From Cellulomonas sp. HZM (GTDB taxonomy: Bacteria > Actinomycetota > Actinomycetes > Actinomycetales > Cellulomonadaceae), in the NCBI RefSeq assembly GCF_000708885.1, contig NZ_JEOE01000001.1, forward strand, positions 186,001-250,000: 64,000 bases of DNA, in the 5' to 3' direction. The notes below the pieces were generated by a model. That model was not told the origin of the DNA. It ran no database searches and was given only the letters and a program-made list of their open reading frames with translations. Below are positions 26,518-39,349 of the stretch, in pieces; the stretch's first letter is position 1, and each line of letters opens with the position of its first letter. The translations under genes and the position numbers were made by a program.

Positions 26518-26865
26518 TCAGCCGCCGCGGCGGGAACGCAGCGCGGCGAGCGCCTCGTCGAGGATCGCGGCCCCGTCCTCGTCGGACCTGCGCTCCTTCA
26601 CGTAGGCGAGGTGCGTCTTGTACGGCTCGTTGCGCGAGGGCGACGGCGGGTTGGCCTGGTCCTGCCCGGCCGGGAAGCCGCAGCGTGGGCAGTCCCACGT
26701 CACGGGAGCCTCCTCGGCCGCCTCCTCGGCGAAGCTGGGCCTCGTCTCGTGCCCGTTGGCGCACCAGTAGGAGATCCAGATGCGGGGCGCGGCGTCCCCG
26801 CGCTCCGCCTCACCCATGGGTCCGGCTCCGACGCGCGAACCCCGGATCGCGCTTCCGCTCGCCAC
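26518..26865 (-). CDS. rbpA: RNA polymerase-binding protein RbpA
   Basis: 115 residues from GTG 26865, giving the usual opening VASGSAIRGSRVGAGPMGE. The zinc-ribbon core is WCANGHETRPSF...WDCPRCGFPAG (C, H and two C ligands), followed by the basic linker and sigma-interaction tail (KTHLAYVKERRSDEDGAAIL, DEALAALRSRR). It binds RNA polymerase with the primary sigma factor and stabilises open complexes. An upstream ATG would add an unrelated Ser-rich extension and is rejected. Confidence 0.96.
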   Translation of the reverse strand: MASGSAIRGSRVGAGPMGEAERGDAAPRIWISYWCANGHETRPSFAEEAAEEAPVTWDCPRCGFPAGQDQANPPSPSRNEPYKTHLAYVKERRSDEDGAAILDEALAALRSRRGG

Positions 26866-26872
26866 GGCCGGC

Positions 26873-27115
26873 TCAGCTCGTCGACTCGATGAGGCCGAGC
26901 AGGACGATGATGGCCGTCCACACGAGCGCGACACCGACCGTGATGCGGTTCAGGTTGCGCTCCGCGACGCCCGAGCTTCCGGCGCTGCTGGTGATGCCGC
27001 CGCCGAACATGTCCGACAGGCCACCGCCCTTGCCCTTGTGCAGCAGGACGAGCGGGATGAGCAGGAGGCTGGTGAGCACCAGCAGCACCTGCAGGGAGAT
27101 CTTCAGGGCAGTCAC
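26873..27115 (-). CDS. secG: Preprotein translocase subunit SecG
   Basis: 80 residues from GTG 27115: two hydrophobic segments (ALKISLQVLLVLTSLLLIPL; ITVGVALVWTAIIVLLGLI) flanking the conserved cytoplasmic loop HKGKGGGLSDMFGGG. Non-essential partner of SecYE. A GGAAA ribosome binding site precedes the GTG. A -10-like TACCCT lies at 27211-27216. The position after tpiA is typical of actinobacteria. Confidence 0.95.
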   Translation of the reverse strand: MTALKISLQVLLVLTSLLLIPLVLLHKGKGGGLSDMFGGGITSSAGSSGVAERNLNRITVGVALVWTAIIVLLGLIESTS

Positions 27116-27251
27116 GGCGGTGTCTGTTTCCTTCGGCAGCGATCCAGGGGCGTCTCGGGCGGTGCCCGGGACGTGCGACCCGGTGGTGATGTACGACACC
27201 GGGCCGCTACAGGGTAGGCGACGTCGGCGGCTCGCGGCCACATCGTCCGCC

Positions 27252-27299
27252 CGGCGGGTCCGACGAGACACCCGTGCGGGGGCTCACCGGGACCCGCCG
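27252..27299 (-). terminator. Hairpin downstream of tpiA
   Basis: CGGCGGGTCC (27252-27261) pairs with GGACCCGCCG (27290-27299) around a structured loop, 34 bp after the tpiA stop. Likely partial terminator between the glycolytic genes and secG. Confidence 0.5.
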
Positions 27300-27333
27300 A
27301 GCTGGTCGACGTGGTCCTGCGCAGCTCAGTCGG

Positions 27334-28128
27334 TCAGAGCCCGACTGCGTGCGACTGGTAGCGCGCGATCTTGGCGAACTCCTCGGGGTCGAGGCTCGCG
27401 CCGCCGACGAGCGCGCCGTCGACGTCGGGCTTCGCCATGATCGAGGCGACGTTCGACGACTTGACCGAGCCTCCGTACAGGACACGCACCGCGTCGGCGG
27501 TCTCCTGGTCGTACAGCTCCGCGATCTGACCGCGGATCGCCGCGGCGAGCTCCTGCGCGTCCTCGGGCGTCGCCGTCTCCCCCGTGCCGATGGCCCACAC
27601 CGGCTCGTAGGCGACGACGACCTCGCGCACCTGCTCGGCCGTGAGGTCCGCGAGAGCGCCCTCGAGCTGGAGCAGCGTGTGCCGCACGTGGGCCGCGGCG
27701 CGGCGCGTGTCGAGGTCCTCGCCCACGCACAGGATCGGCTTGAGGCCGGCACCGAGCGCGCTCTTGACCTTGGCGTTGACCAGCCGGTCGTCCTCGGCGT
27801 GGTACTCACGGCGCTCCGAGTGGCCCACCGCGACGTACGTGACGCCGAGCTTGGCGAGGAACTCCGGGGAGATCTCGCCCGTGTACGCGCCCGACGAGTG
27901 CGCCGAGACGTCCTGGGCGCCGTACACGATCTCGAGCTTGTCGGCGTCCACCAGCGTCTGCACGCTGCGCAGGTCGGTGAACGGCGGCAGGATCGCGACC
28001 TCGACCGCGCCGAAGTCGTGCTTGGCGTCCTTGAGCGTCCAGGCCAGCTTCTGCACCGTCTGGATCGCCTGCTGGTGGTCCAGGTTCATCTTCCAGTTGC
28101 CCGCCATGAGCGGGGTACGCGTCGCCAC
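27334..28128 (-). CDS. tpiA: Triosephosphate isomerase
   Basis: 264 residues from GTG 28128. Motifs [11 protein letters not shown] near 8, [14 protein letters not shown] with the catalytic histidine near 100, the active-site glutamate in [20 protein letters not shown] near 172, and [11 protein letters not shown] near 220. Interconverts dihydroxyacetone phosphate and glyceraldehyde 3-phosphate. Follows pgk by 3 bp. Confidence 0.98.
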   Translation of the reverse strand: MATRTPLMAGNWKMNLDHQQAIQTVQKLAWTLKDAKHDFGAVEVAILPPFTDLRSVQTLVDADKLEIVYGAQDVSAHSSGAYTGEISPEFLAKLGVTYVAVGHSERREYHAEDDRLVNAKVKSALGAGLKPILCVGEDLDTRRAAAHVRHTLLQLEGALADLTAEQVREVVVAYEPVWAIGTGETATPEDAQELAAAIRGQIAELYDQETADAVRVLYGGSVKSSNVASIMAKPDVDGALVGGASLDPEEFAKIARYQSHAVGL

Positions 28129-28131
28129 GTG

Positions 28132-29331
28132 TCAGTCCTCCAGAACCGCGATGCCGGGGAGGGTCTTGCCCTCCAGGAACTCCAGGCTGGCGCCGCCGCC
28201 CGTCGAGATGTGACCGAACTTCGACTCGTCGAAGCCCAGGATGCGCACGGCAGCGGCCGAGTCGCCACCACCGACGATCGTGAAGCCGCCGGCGGCGCCG
28301 GCGTCGATCAGCGCCTGCGCGACGGCCTTCGTGCCGCCCGCGAACGCCTCGAACTCGAACACGCCCGCCGGGCCGTTCCACACGACGGTCTTCGCGTCGA
28401 CGATCTTCGAGGCGAACAGCTTCTCCGACTCGGGGCCGATGTCGAGCCCGATCTTGCCGTCGGGGATCTGGTCCGCGGGGACGACGGCGACCGGGGTGTC
28501 CGCGGCGAACGAGTCGCCCACGCGGATGTCCACGGGAAGCACGATCTCCACGCCGTCCTTCTCGGCCTGCGCGAGGTAGCCCTTGACCGTGTCGACCTGG
28601 TCGGCCTCGAGCAGAGAGCTGCCGACGGAGTACCCCTTGGCAGCCAGGAAGGTGAAGAGCATGCCACCGCCGATGACCAGACGGTCCGCCTTGGTCAGCA
28701 GGTTCGAGATGACGCCCAGCTTGTCCGAGACCTTCGACCCGCCGAGCACCACCACGTACGGGCGCGCGGGGTCCTCGGTCGCCTTCTTGAGCGACTCGAC
28801 CTCGTTGAGCACCAGCTTGCCCACGGCGTGCGGGAGCTTGAGGGCGACGTCGTACACGGACGCCTGCTTGCGGTGCACGACTCCGAAGCCGTCGGACACG
28901 AACACGTCGGCCAGGCCCGCGAGGTCGTCGGCCAGCGCGCCGCGCTCGGCGTCGTCCTTGCTGGTCTCGCGCGGGTCGAAGCGGATGTTCTCCAGCAGCG
29001 CGATCTCGCCGTCGCCGAGCGCCGCGACCGTCTCGTGCGCCGACTCGCCGATCGTGTCCTTCGCGAGCGCGACGGGCTTGCCGAGCAGCTCGGAAAGCCG
29101 CGCGGCGACGGGGGCGAGCGAGTACTTGTCCTCGGGCGCGCCCTTGGGGCGGCCCAGGTGCGCGGTCACGACGACGCGCGCGCCCGCGTCGAGCAGCGCC
29201 GTCAGCGTCGGCAGCGCCGCGCGCACGCGGCCGTCGTCGGTGATCGTCGTGCCGTCGAGCGGGACGTTGAAGTCGGAGCGGACGAGCACGCGCTTGTCGC
29301 GCAGGTCGCCCAGGTCCTCGATGGTCTTCAT
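28132..29331 (-). CDS. pgk: Phosphoglycerate kinase
   Basis: 399 residues. The [10 protein letters not shown] signature at about 18, HLGRPKG near 58, the hinge motif [13 protein letters not shown] near 155 and the nucleotide loop [13 protein letters not shown] near 355. Transfers phosphate from 1,3-bisphosphoglycerate to ADP. An AGGAGAACC site precedes ATG 29331. Middle gene of gap-pgk-tpiA. Confidence 0.98.
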   Translation of the reverse strand: MKTIEDLGDLRDKRVLVRSDFNVPLDGTTITDDGRVRAALPTLTALLDAGARVVVTAHLGRPKGAPEDKYSLAPVAARLSELLGKPVALAKDTIGESAHETVAALGDGEIALLENIRFDPRETSKDDAERGALADDLAGLADVFVSDGFGVVHRKQASVYDVALKLPHAVGKLVLNEVESLKKATEDPARPYVVVLGGSKVSDKLGVISNLLTKADRLVIGGGMLFTFLAAKGYSVGSSLLEADQVDTVKGYLAQAEKDGVEIVLPVDIRVGDSFAADTPVAVVPADQIPDGKIGLDIGPESEKLFASKIVDAKTVVWNGPAGVFEFEAFAGGTKAVAQALIDAGAAGGFTIVGGGDSAAAVRILGFDESKFGHISTGGGASLEFLEGKTLPGIAVLED

Positions 29332-29445
29332 GGTTCTCCTAGCGGACGAGCTCAGGAAAGGGGGCTCACACGACGACGTCCGCGGGCGCCGGGCCGACGG
29401 CCGGGGCGCACGCGGACGTCCATCGTGTGCTGGGTCAGGCAGACG

Positions 29446-30708
<1,263 letters not shown>

Positions 30709-31689
30709 TCAGAGGTCGAGCAGGTCCGGGCTGAGGCCGGCCTCGGTGTCCGGGATCCCGAGCTCGGCAGCCTTCTTGTCTGCCGTCGCCAGCAGGCGAC
30801 GGATGCGGCCCGCGACGGCGTCCTTCGTCAGCGGCGGGTCGGCGAGCTTGCCGAGCTCCTCGAGGGACGCCTCCTTGTGCTGCAGGCGCAGCTCCCCCGC
30901 CTCACGCAGGTGCTCGGGCAGGTCCTCCGCGAGGATCTCGAACGCCCGCTCGACGCGGGCACCCGCGGCGACCGCCGCGCGCGCCGAGCGACGCAGGTTC
31001 GCGTCGTCGAAGTTGGCGAGACGGTTCGCCGTCCCCCGGACCTCGCGCCGCACGCGCCGCTCCTCCCAGACGAGCATCGTGTCGTGGGCGCCCAGTCGCG
31101 CGAGCATCGCGCTGATCGCGTCGCCGTCGCGGATCACCACCCGGTCGACCCCGCGCACCTCGCGCGCCTTGGCAGCGATCCCCATGCGACGAGCCGCGCC
31201 GACGAGAGCGAGCGCCGCCTCCGGGCCCGGGCAGGTGACCTCGAGCGCCGACGACCGGCCCGGCTCGGTGAGCGAGCCGTGCGCCAGGAACGCTCCGCGC
31301 CACGCCGCCTCGGCGTCCGCCATGCCGCCCGAGACGACCTGCGGCGGGAGCCCGCGCACGGGCCGGCCGCGGTTGTCGAGCAGACCGGTCTGCCGGGCGA
31401 GCGACTCGCCCTCACGGACGACGCGCACGACGTAGTGGCTGCTGCGGCGCAGCCCACCTCCCGCGACGACGATGATCTCGCTCTCGTGCCCGTAGACCTC
31501 GAGGATCGCCTGGCGCAGGCGCCGGGCGGCGATCGCGGTGTCGAGCTCGGCCTCGATGACGATGCGGCCCGAGATGATGTGCAGCCCGCCCGCGAACCTG
31601 AGCGTCGCGGAGACCTCGGCCTTGCGGCTCGAGGTCTTGTCCACCTTGAGACGGGCGAGCTCGTCCTTCACCTGTGCCGTCAACGCCAT
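30709..31689 (-). CDS. whiA: WhiA DNA-binding regulator
   Basis: 326 residues from ATG 31689 ([20 protein letters not shown]), with AGGA upstream at workable spacing; ATG 31698 would overlap that site. An N-terminal LAGLIDADG-homing-endonuclease-like domain (about 1-210; [13 protein letters not shown]..., [20 protein letters not shown]) is followed by a helix-turn-helix ([40 protein letters not shown]). In streptomycetes it controls sporulation genes with WhiB; in other actinobacteria it affects cell division. Part of rapZ-yvcK-whiA. Confidence 0.96.
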   Translation of the reverse strand: MALTAQVKDELARLKVDKTSSRKAEVSATLRFAGGLHIISGRIVIEAELDTAIAARRLRQAILEVYGHESEIIVVAGGGLRRSSHYVVRVVREGESLARQTGLLDNRGRPVRGLPPQVVSGGMADAEAAWRGAFLAHGSLTEPGRSSALEVTCPGPEAALALVGAARRMGIAAKAREVRGVDRVVIRDGDAISAMLARLGAHDTMLVWEERRVRREVRGTANRLANFDDANLRRSARAAVAAGARVERAFEILAEDLPEHLREAGELRLQHKEASLEELGKLADPPLTKDAVAGRIRRLLATADKKAAELGIPDTEAGLSPDLLDL

Positions 31690-31729
31690 GCGGGTCATCC
31701 TGCCAGGTCCCCAGGCGCCACGTGGCGGG

Positions 31730-32740
31730 TCAGCGGGACCGGTCGACGTCGCCCCACGTCCCGTCGACGACGTCCCGGTACGCTGCGGCCAGACGCAACG
31801 GGTCGTGCATCGGCGTGCCGTCGCCACGGCCCACCTGACGCAGGAGCAGCGCCGACCCGAGCGACTCGCACCGTCGAGCGAGGCCCGCGACGTCGTCGAC
31901 CGCGGCCGGGTCCGCGAGGACCGCGTGCACGCGCAGGTCGGGTGCGTGCGCGTGCAGGACCTCGAGATAGTCCTCGGCGTGCATCCCGGCGGTCTCGCCG
32001 TGCTCCTCGGGTGCGAGGTTGAGGGTGACGATCGTGCGTGCCGTGGTCTCGTGCAGCGCCTCCCGCAGCCCGGGGAGCAGCAGGTGCGGCAGGACGGACG
32101 TGTACCAGGACCCCGGCCCGAGAACGACCCAGTCGGCGTCCAGCACGGCGTCGACCGCCTCCGAGCACGCGCCCGCGCCGTCCGGTACGAGGCGCACGTG
32201 CTCGATGGCGTCGGTCGTGAGCGCGACGGCCGCCTGACCGCGCACGACGTCCACGCTGCCGTCGGGGCGGCGCACGTCCGCCTCGATCGACAACGGGACG
32301 TCCGACATCGGCAGCACACGCCCCCGTGCGCCGAGCAGCCGTCCCACCCAGTCGAGGCCCGCGACGGGATCGCCCAGCAGCTCCCAGAGCGCGACGATCA
32401 GCAGGTTCCCCACGGCGTGCCGGTCGAGGTCTCCCGACGACGAGAAGCGGTGCTGCAGGACGTCGCGCCACGTGCGGCCCCAGTCGGTGTCGTCGCACAG
32501 CGCCGCGAGCGCCATCCGCAGGTCGCCGGGCGGCAGCACGCCCAGCTCGTCGCGCAGCCGGCCCGACGAGCCGCCGTCGTCGGCCACCGTCACGACCGCC
32601 GTGATGTGGTCCGTCATGAGCCGCAGCGCCGACAGGCTCGACGACAGCCCGTGACCGCCTCCCAGCGCGACCACGCGCGGCGCGGCCCCCGCGCGCGCCC
32701 GCGTCACCGGCCGCCGCTCACGTCCCGGAGGCGTGCTCAT
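31730..32740 (-). CDS. yvcK: YvcK-family UDP-GlcNAc-binding regulator (gluconeogenesis factor)
   Basis: 336 residues from ATG 32740, which overlaps the rapZ stop (ATGA). Motifs: [20 protein letters not shown] near 20, [23 protein letters not shown] near 45 (split here as [11 protein letters not shown] and [12 protein letters not shown]), [17 protein letters not shown], and [16 protein letters not shown]. Related to CofD but regulatory; it binds UDP-sugars and supports peptidoglycan precursor supply. A serine/threonine-kinase target in mycobacteria (CuvA). Confidence 0.95.
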   Translation of the reverse strand: MSTPPGRERRPVTRARAGAAPRVVALGGGHGLSSSLSALRLMTDHITAVVTVADDGGSSGRLRDELGVLPPGDLRMALAALCDDTDWGRTWRDVLQHRFSSSGDLDRHAVGNLLIVALWELLGDPVAGLDWVGRLLGARGRVLPMSDVPLSIEADVRRPDGSVDVVRGQAAVALTTDAIEHVRLVPDGAGACSEAVDAVLDADWVVLGPGSWYTSVLPHLLLPGLREALHETTARTIVTLNLAPEEHGETAGMHAEDYLEVLHAHAPDLRVHAVLADPAAVDDVAGLARRCESLGSALLLRQVGRGDGTPMHDPLRLAAAYRDVVDGTWGDVDRSR

Positions 32741-33696
32741 TCCTTGCCGAGATCGCGGGCGGCCACCGACACGAGGTGGCCCGCGTCGCGCAGCCGGCCC
32801 GCGATGGCCTCGCTCACCGCGACCGAGCGGTGCTTGCCCCCCGTGCACCCCACCGCGATCGTCACGTAGCGCTTCTCCTCGTTGAGGTACCCCGCGAGCA
32901 CCGGCTCGAGCGCGCTCACGTAACGGTCGATGAACTGCTGCGCGCCGGGCAGCCCGAGCACGTAGTCACGTACGGGCGCATCACGCCCGCTGAGGTGGCG
33001 GAGCTCGGTGATCCAGTACGGGTTCGCGAGGAACCGCATGTCCACGACGTGGTCGGCATCGAGCGGGATGCCGTACTTGAAGCCGAAGGAGACGACCGTG
33101 ACGCGCAGCTGCTCGTCGGTCTCGCCGGCGACCGTCGCGCGCACCTGGCGAGCCAGGTCGTGGACGTTGAGCTCCGAGGTGTCGATGATCGTGTCGGCTC
33201 GCTCCCGGATGTCCGCGAGCACGAGCCGCTCCTCGGCGATCCCGTCAAGGATCCGCCCGTCCCCCTGCAGCGGGTGCGGCCGGCGCACCTGCTCGTAACG
33301 ACGCACGAGCACCTCGTCGGACGCGTCGAGGAACAGGACGCGGTACTCGACGCCCGCGTCCCGCATGTCCGAGATCACCTGCGCGAGGTTGCTGAAGAAC
33401 CCCCGGCCACGCACGTCGATCACCGCGGCGACACGCTGCGCGCGAGACTCGTGCGGTCCCGTGGTGAGGAGCCCGACGAGGTGCTGCAGCATCTGCGCGG
33501 GCAGGTTGTCGACGACGTACCAGTCGAGGTCCTCGAGGACCGCCGCAGCTCGGGTGCGTCCCGCGCCGGACATGCCCGTGATGATGAGCACCTGGGGCGC
33601 GTTCACGCGCGGGAGCTCGGTCGCTGCGTCGAGCGCGGGGATCCCGGTCGGCACGGTCATGGGCGAGGGCTCGGCGGGCTGCGGCGTGTCGCTCAT
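32737..33696 (-). CDS. rapZ: RapZ-family nucleotide-binding protein (YvcJ type)
   Basis: 319 residues. P-loop ITGMSGAGRTRAAAVLEDLD near 40, DVRGRGFF near 100, LFLDASDEVLVRRYEQVRRPHPLQ (in two parts, LFLDASDEV and RRYEQVRRPHPLQ), then the C-terminal domain with SFGFKYGIPLDADHVVDMRF, NPYWI, and VTIAVGCTGGKHRSVAVSEA. In enterobacteria it is an RNase E adaptor sensing glucosamine 6-phosphate; in actinobacteria its role is less clear. The first 35 residues are variable, so ATG 33660 (MTVPTG) is also possible. CATGCT 6 nt before ATG 33696 could be a leaderless -10. Confidence 0.93.
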   Translation of the reverse strand: MSDTPQPAEPSPMTVPTGIPALDAATELPRVNAPQVLIITGMSGAGRTRAAAVLEDLDWYVVDNLPAQMLQHLVGLLTTGPHESRAQRVAAVIDVRGRGFFSNLAQVISDMRDAGVEYRVLFLDASDEVLVRRYEQVRRPHPLQGDGRILDGIAEERLVLADIRERADTIIDTSELNVHDLARQVRATVAGETDEQLRVTVVSFGFKYGIPLDADHVVDMRFLANPYWITELRHLSGRDAPVRDYVLGLPGAQQFIDRYVSALEPVLAGYLNEEKRYVTIAVGCTGGKHRSVAVSEAIAGRLRDAGHLVSVAARDLGKE

Positions 33697-33774
33697 GCGT
33701 CCAGCATGCCAGGCGAGCGCGGCGAGCCGAGGGCGCGCGCCGCGCCGACGCCGCGATGTCGATCGACGTTCACG

Positions 33775-35799
33775 TCACGCGCGAGCCGCGTCTGCGGCGT
33801 CGACGCCCACGGCACCCGCACTCGCGCCGGGCGCCTCGCCGGTCCCGGTGCCCGCGAGTGCGGCGACGACGGCAGCGGCCGTGCGGTCGCCCATCCCGGG
33901 AACCGTCGCGATCTCCTCGACGGAGGCGGCGCGGAGTCGCTTGACCGACCCGAAGTGCCGCAGCAGCGCAGCCTGCCGAGCGGGTCCGAGCCCCGGCACG
34001 TCGTCGAGCACCGACGTCGTCATGCCCTTGCTCCGCCGCTTGCGGTGCGCGGTGATCGCGAACCGGTGCGCCTCGTCGCGCACGCGTTGCAGCAGGTACA
34101 GGCCCTGCGAGCTGCGCGGGAGGATCACCGGGTGGTCGTCGCCCGGGACCCACACCTCCTCGAGGCGCTTGGCGAGGCCGCACAGCGCGACGTCGTCGAT
34201 GCCGAGCTCCGCGAGCGCCGCTGCGGCAGCGGCGACCTGCGGCGGTCCACCGTCGACGACCACCAGGTTCGGAGGGTAGGCGAAGCGGACCGGCTTGCCC
34301 GTGCGTTCGTCGATCGGGCCCGACCGGGGCCGGTCGTCGTCAGACCAGTCGTCGGCGCCGAGCTCGACGTCGCGGGCATCCGACCGCTCGCTCAGGTACC
34401 GCCGGAATCGGCGCGTGATGACCTCGTGCATGGCAGCCGTGTCGTCCCGCGCGCCTTGCCCCTCGGGTCCGCGCACGCTGAACAGCCGATACTCGCTCTT
34501 GCGCGGCAGGCCGTCCTCGAAGACGACCATCGACGCGGACTGGAACGTCCCCTGGTTGTGCGACACGTCGTAGCACTCGATCCGCAGCGGCGCCGACGTC
34601 AGGTCGAGCGCCTCCTGGATCTCCTGCAGCGCCTGGCTGCGCGTCGTCAGGTCGCCCGCACGGCGCGTGCGGTGCAGCACCAGCGCGTGCTCGGCGTTCT
34701 TGCGCACGGTCTGGGCGAGCTCACGCTTGTCACCACGCTGCGGGACCCGCACCTGCACGCGCGAGCCGCGCATGCCGCTCAGCCAGTCCTGCACCTGCTC
34801 GACGTCCGGAGGCAGCACGGGGACCAGCACCTCGCGCGGCACGGACGCGCCGTCGCCTGCCTCGTCGGCGCCGTACACCTGCTGCAGCAGGTGCTCGACG
34901 AGCGCGCCGTCGTCGACGTCCTCGACCTTCTCGACGACCCATCCACGCTGGCCACGGATGCGACCGTCCCGCACGTGGAAGACCTGGACCGCGGCCTCGA
35001 GCTCGTCGCCCGCGAGCGCGAAGATGTCGGCGTCCGTGCCGTCGGCGAGCACGACGGCGTTGCGCTCGGTCGCCTTCTCGAGCGTCTGGACGTCGTCCCG
35101 GAGGCGTGCCGCGCGCTCGTAGTCCAGCTCCGAGGCGGCCTCTTTCATCCGCGCGGTGAGTCGGCGCGTGAAACGCGCCGTGTCCCCCGCCATGAAGTCG
35201 CAGAAGTCCTGCGCGAGCTGGTGGTGGTCGTCCGCCGAGATGCGGCCCACGCACGGCGCCGAGCACTTGTCGATGTATCCGAGCAGGCACGGGCGTCCCT
35301 GCTGCGCGGCGCGCTTGAAGACCCCCGACGAGCACGTGCGCACCGGGAAGACGCGCAGCAGCAGGTCGACCGTCTCCCGGATCGCCCACGCGTGCGCGTA
35401 CGGACCGAAGTACCGCGTGCCCCGACGCTTCGCCCCCCGCATCACCTGCACGCGCGGGAACTCGTCGGCCATCGTCACGGCGAGGTACGGGTACGACTTG
35501 TCGTCCCGGTACTTCACGTTGAACCGCGGGTCGAACTCCTTGATCCACGAGTACTCGAGCGCGAGCGCGGCCACCTCGGTCGGGACGACCGTCCACTCGA
35601 CCGCCGCCGCCGTCGTGACCATCTGGAACGTCCGCGGGTGCAGGCCCGCGGGGTCCTGGAAGTAGCTGCTCAGGCGCTGGCGCAGGCTCTTCGCCTTGCC
35701 GACGTACACGACCCGGCCGTGCTCGTCCCGGAACCGGTAGACGCCCGGCTCGTCGGGGATCTCCCCCGGCGCGGGGCGGTACGTGGACGGGTCGGCCAT
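33775..35799 (-). CDS. uvrC: Excinuclease ABC subunit C
   Basis: 674 residues from ATG 35799 ([20 protein letters not shown]). The N-terminal GIY-YIG nuclease ([20 protein letters not shown], about 18-38) makes the 3' incision. A Cys-rich helix, the UVR motif ([20 protein letters not shown], about 215-235), the RNase-H-like endonuclease for the 5' incision ([20 protein letters not shown]) and C-terminal helix-hairpin-helices ([20 protein letters not shown]) follow. An upstream ATG at 35829 is rejected because TAGGCT sits 7 nt before 35799, making this start leaderless. The promoter carries a PafBC-like element. Confidence 0.97.
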   Translation of the reverse strand: MADPSTYRPAPGEIPDEPGVYRFRDEHGRVVYVGKAKSLRQRLSSYFQDPAGLHPRTFQMVTTAAAVEWTVVPTEVAALALEYSWIKEFDPRFNVKYRDDKSYPYLAVTMADEFPRVQVMRGAKRRGTRYFGPYAHAWAIRETVDLLLRVFPVRTCSSGVFKRAAQQGRPCLLGYIDKCSAPCVGRISADDHHQLAQDFCDFMAGDTARFTRRLTARMKEAASELDYERAARLRDDVQTLEKATERNAVVLADGTDADIFALAGDELEAAVQVFHVRDGRIRGQRGWVVEKVEDVDDGALVEHLLQQVYGADEAGDGASVPREVLVPVLPPDVEQVQDWLSGMRGSRVQVRVPQRGDKRELAQTVRKNAEHALVLHRTRRAGDLTTRSQALQEIQEALDLTSAPLRIECYDVSHNQGTFQSASMVVFEDGLPRKSEYRLFSVRGPEGQGARDDTAAMHEVITRRFRRYLSERSDARDVELGADDWSDDDRPRSGPIDERTGKPVRFAYPPNLVVVDGGPPQVAAAAAALAELGIDDVALCGLAKRLEEVWVPGDDHPVILPRSSQGLYLLQRVRDEAHRFAITAHRKRRSKGMTTSVLDDVPGLGPARQAALLRHFGSVKRLRAASVEEIATVPGMGDRTAAAVVAALAGTGTGEAPGASAGAVGVDAADAARA

Positions 35800-35806
35800 G
35801 ACGACG

Positions 35807-35828
35807 AGCCTAGTTCGCCCCTCCGACA
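35807..35828 (-). promoter_or_regulatory. PafBC-type DNA-damage promoter of uvrC
   Basis: Leftward strand: TGTCGGAG (35828-35821), 8 bp, TAGGCT (35812-35807), then 7 nt to ATG 35799. The mycobacterial PafBC consensus is TTGTCRGTG-N8-TANNNT; this site differs at one of eight core positions. No LexA box is visible. Confidence 0.6.
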
Positions 35829-35854
35829 CGACGTGCCCCGCAGGCCGGCTCCGC

Positions 35855-35860
35855 TAGCGT
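35855..35860 (+). promoter_or_regulatory. Leaderless -10 (TAGCGT) for the OsmC gene
   Basis: TAGCGT ends 6 nt before ATG 35867, so the transcript should begin at the start codon. Confidence 0.45.
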
Positions 35861-35866
35861 GGGCGG

Positions 35867-36364
35867 ATGGCGATGCTGCACTCGTACTCGGTGGACCTGA
35901 GCTGGACCGGCGCCGGGGCGCAGGGCACGACGACCTACACGTCGTATGGCCGCGACCACGTGCTGACCTCGGGCGACAAGCCTCCGCTCGCCGGCACGTC
36001 GGACCCCGGGTTCCGCGGCGATCCCGCGCGGTGGTCGCCCGAGGACCTCCTCGTCGCCTCGCTCTCGCAGTGCCACATGCTGTGGCTGCTCCACCTCGCG
36101 GCGACCGCGGGCGTGGTCGTCGTCGGGTACGAGGACGCCGCGTCCGGCACGATGCGCATCGAGTCCGCCGGGCACGGTCAGTTCGTCGAGGTCGTGCTGC
36201 GTCCTCGCGTCGTCGTGACGGGCGCAGCGGCCAAGGACGGCACGGCCGTCACCGACGCCACGCTCGACGACCTGCACCACCGTGCGCACGAGCACTGCTT
36301 CATCGCCCGGTCGGTCAACTTCCCGGTCCGGGTCGAGCCCGCTCCCCTGCGCATCGCCGGCTGA
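35867..36364 (+). CDS. OsmC-family peroxiredoxin-like protein
   Basis: 165 residues. The two redox cysteines of the family are visible: SQCHMLWLLHLAA (Cys near 72) and AHEHCFIARSVNFPV (Cys near 145). The surrounding WSPEDLLVASLSQC is characteristic. Thiol-based reduction of organic hydroperoxides is expected. Probably leaderless and divergent from uvrC with 67 bp between starts. The next gene, uvrA, is convergent. Confidence 0.9.
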   Translation: MAMLHSYSVDLSWTGAGAQGTTTYTSYGRDHVLTSGDKPPLAGTSDPGFRGDPARWSPEDLLVASLSQCHMLWLLHLAATAGVVVVGYEDAASGTMRIESAGHGQFVEVVLRPRVVVTGAAAKDGTAVTDATLDDLHHRAHEHCFIARSVNFPVRVEPAPLRIAG

Positions 36365-36387
36365 GCTGCGCCCGCGCACGCGCCGCG

Positions 36388-39249
<2,862 letters not shown>

Positions 39250-39256
39250 GCCGACG

Positions 39257-39279
39257 AGTGTACGTTCCACCACCGACAT
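39257..39279 (-). promoter_or_regulatory. PafBC-type DNA-damage promoter of uvrA
   Basis: Leftward strand: ATGTCGGTG (39279-39271), 8 bp, TACACT (39262-39257), then 7 nt to GTG 39249. It matches TTGTCRGTG-N8-TANNNT at every position but the first. The stretch GTCGGTGGTGG is identical in the uvrB promoter. Confidence 0.75.
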
Positions 39280-39295
39280 TCGCACAGCTGTTCGA
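39280..39295. promoter_or_regulatory. LexA (SOS) box upstream of uvrA
   Basis: On the leftward strand TCGAAC-AGCT-GTGCGA, one mismatch from the actinobacterial LexA consensus TCGAAC-N4-GTTCGA. It abuts the PafBC element and would cover the -35 region, so LexA could block the same promoter. GH15 starts 55 bp away in the other direction. Confidence 0.75.
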
Positions 39296-39349
39296 CGAGA
39301 GCGAACACGGCGTGCCGCACGAGCGCGGACACGCGATGCTGTCAGGACC

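Noticed and set aside
32750-32771. TGTCGGTG on the leftward strand inside rapZ as a damage promoter
   Set aside because: The hexamer at N8 is CGATCT, lacking TA, and the site is within coding sequence.
39277-39279. ATG on the leftward strand as the uvrA start (ten residues longer)
   Set aside because: The codon falls within the TGTCGGTG promoter element, directly beside the LexA box, and has no ribosome binding site; GTG 39249 has a TACACT box 7 nt upstream.
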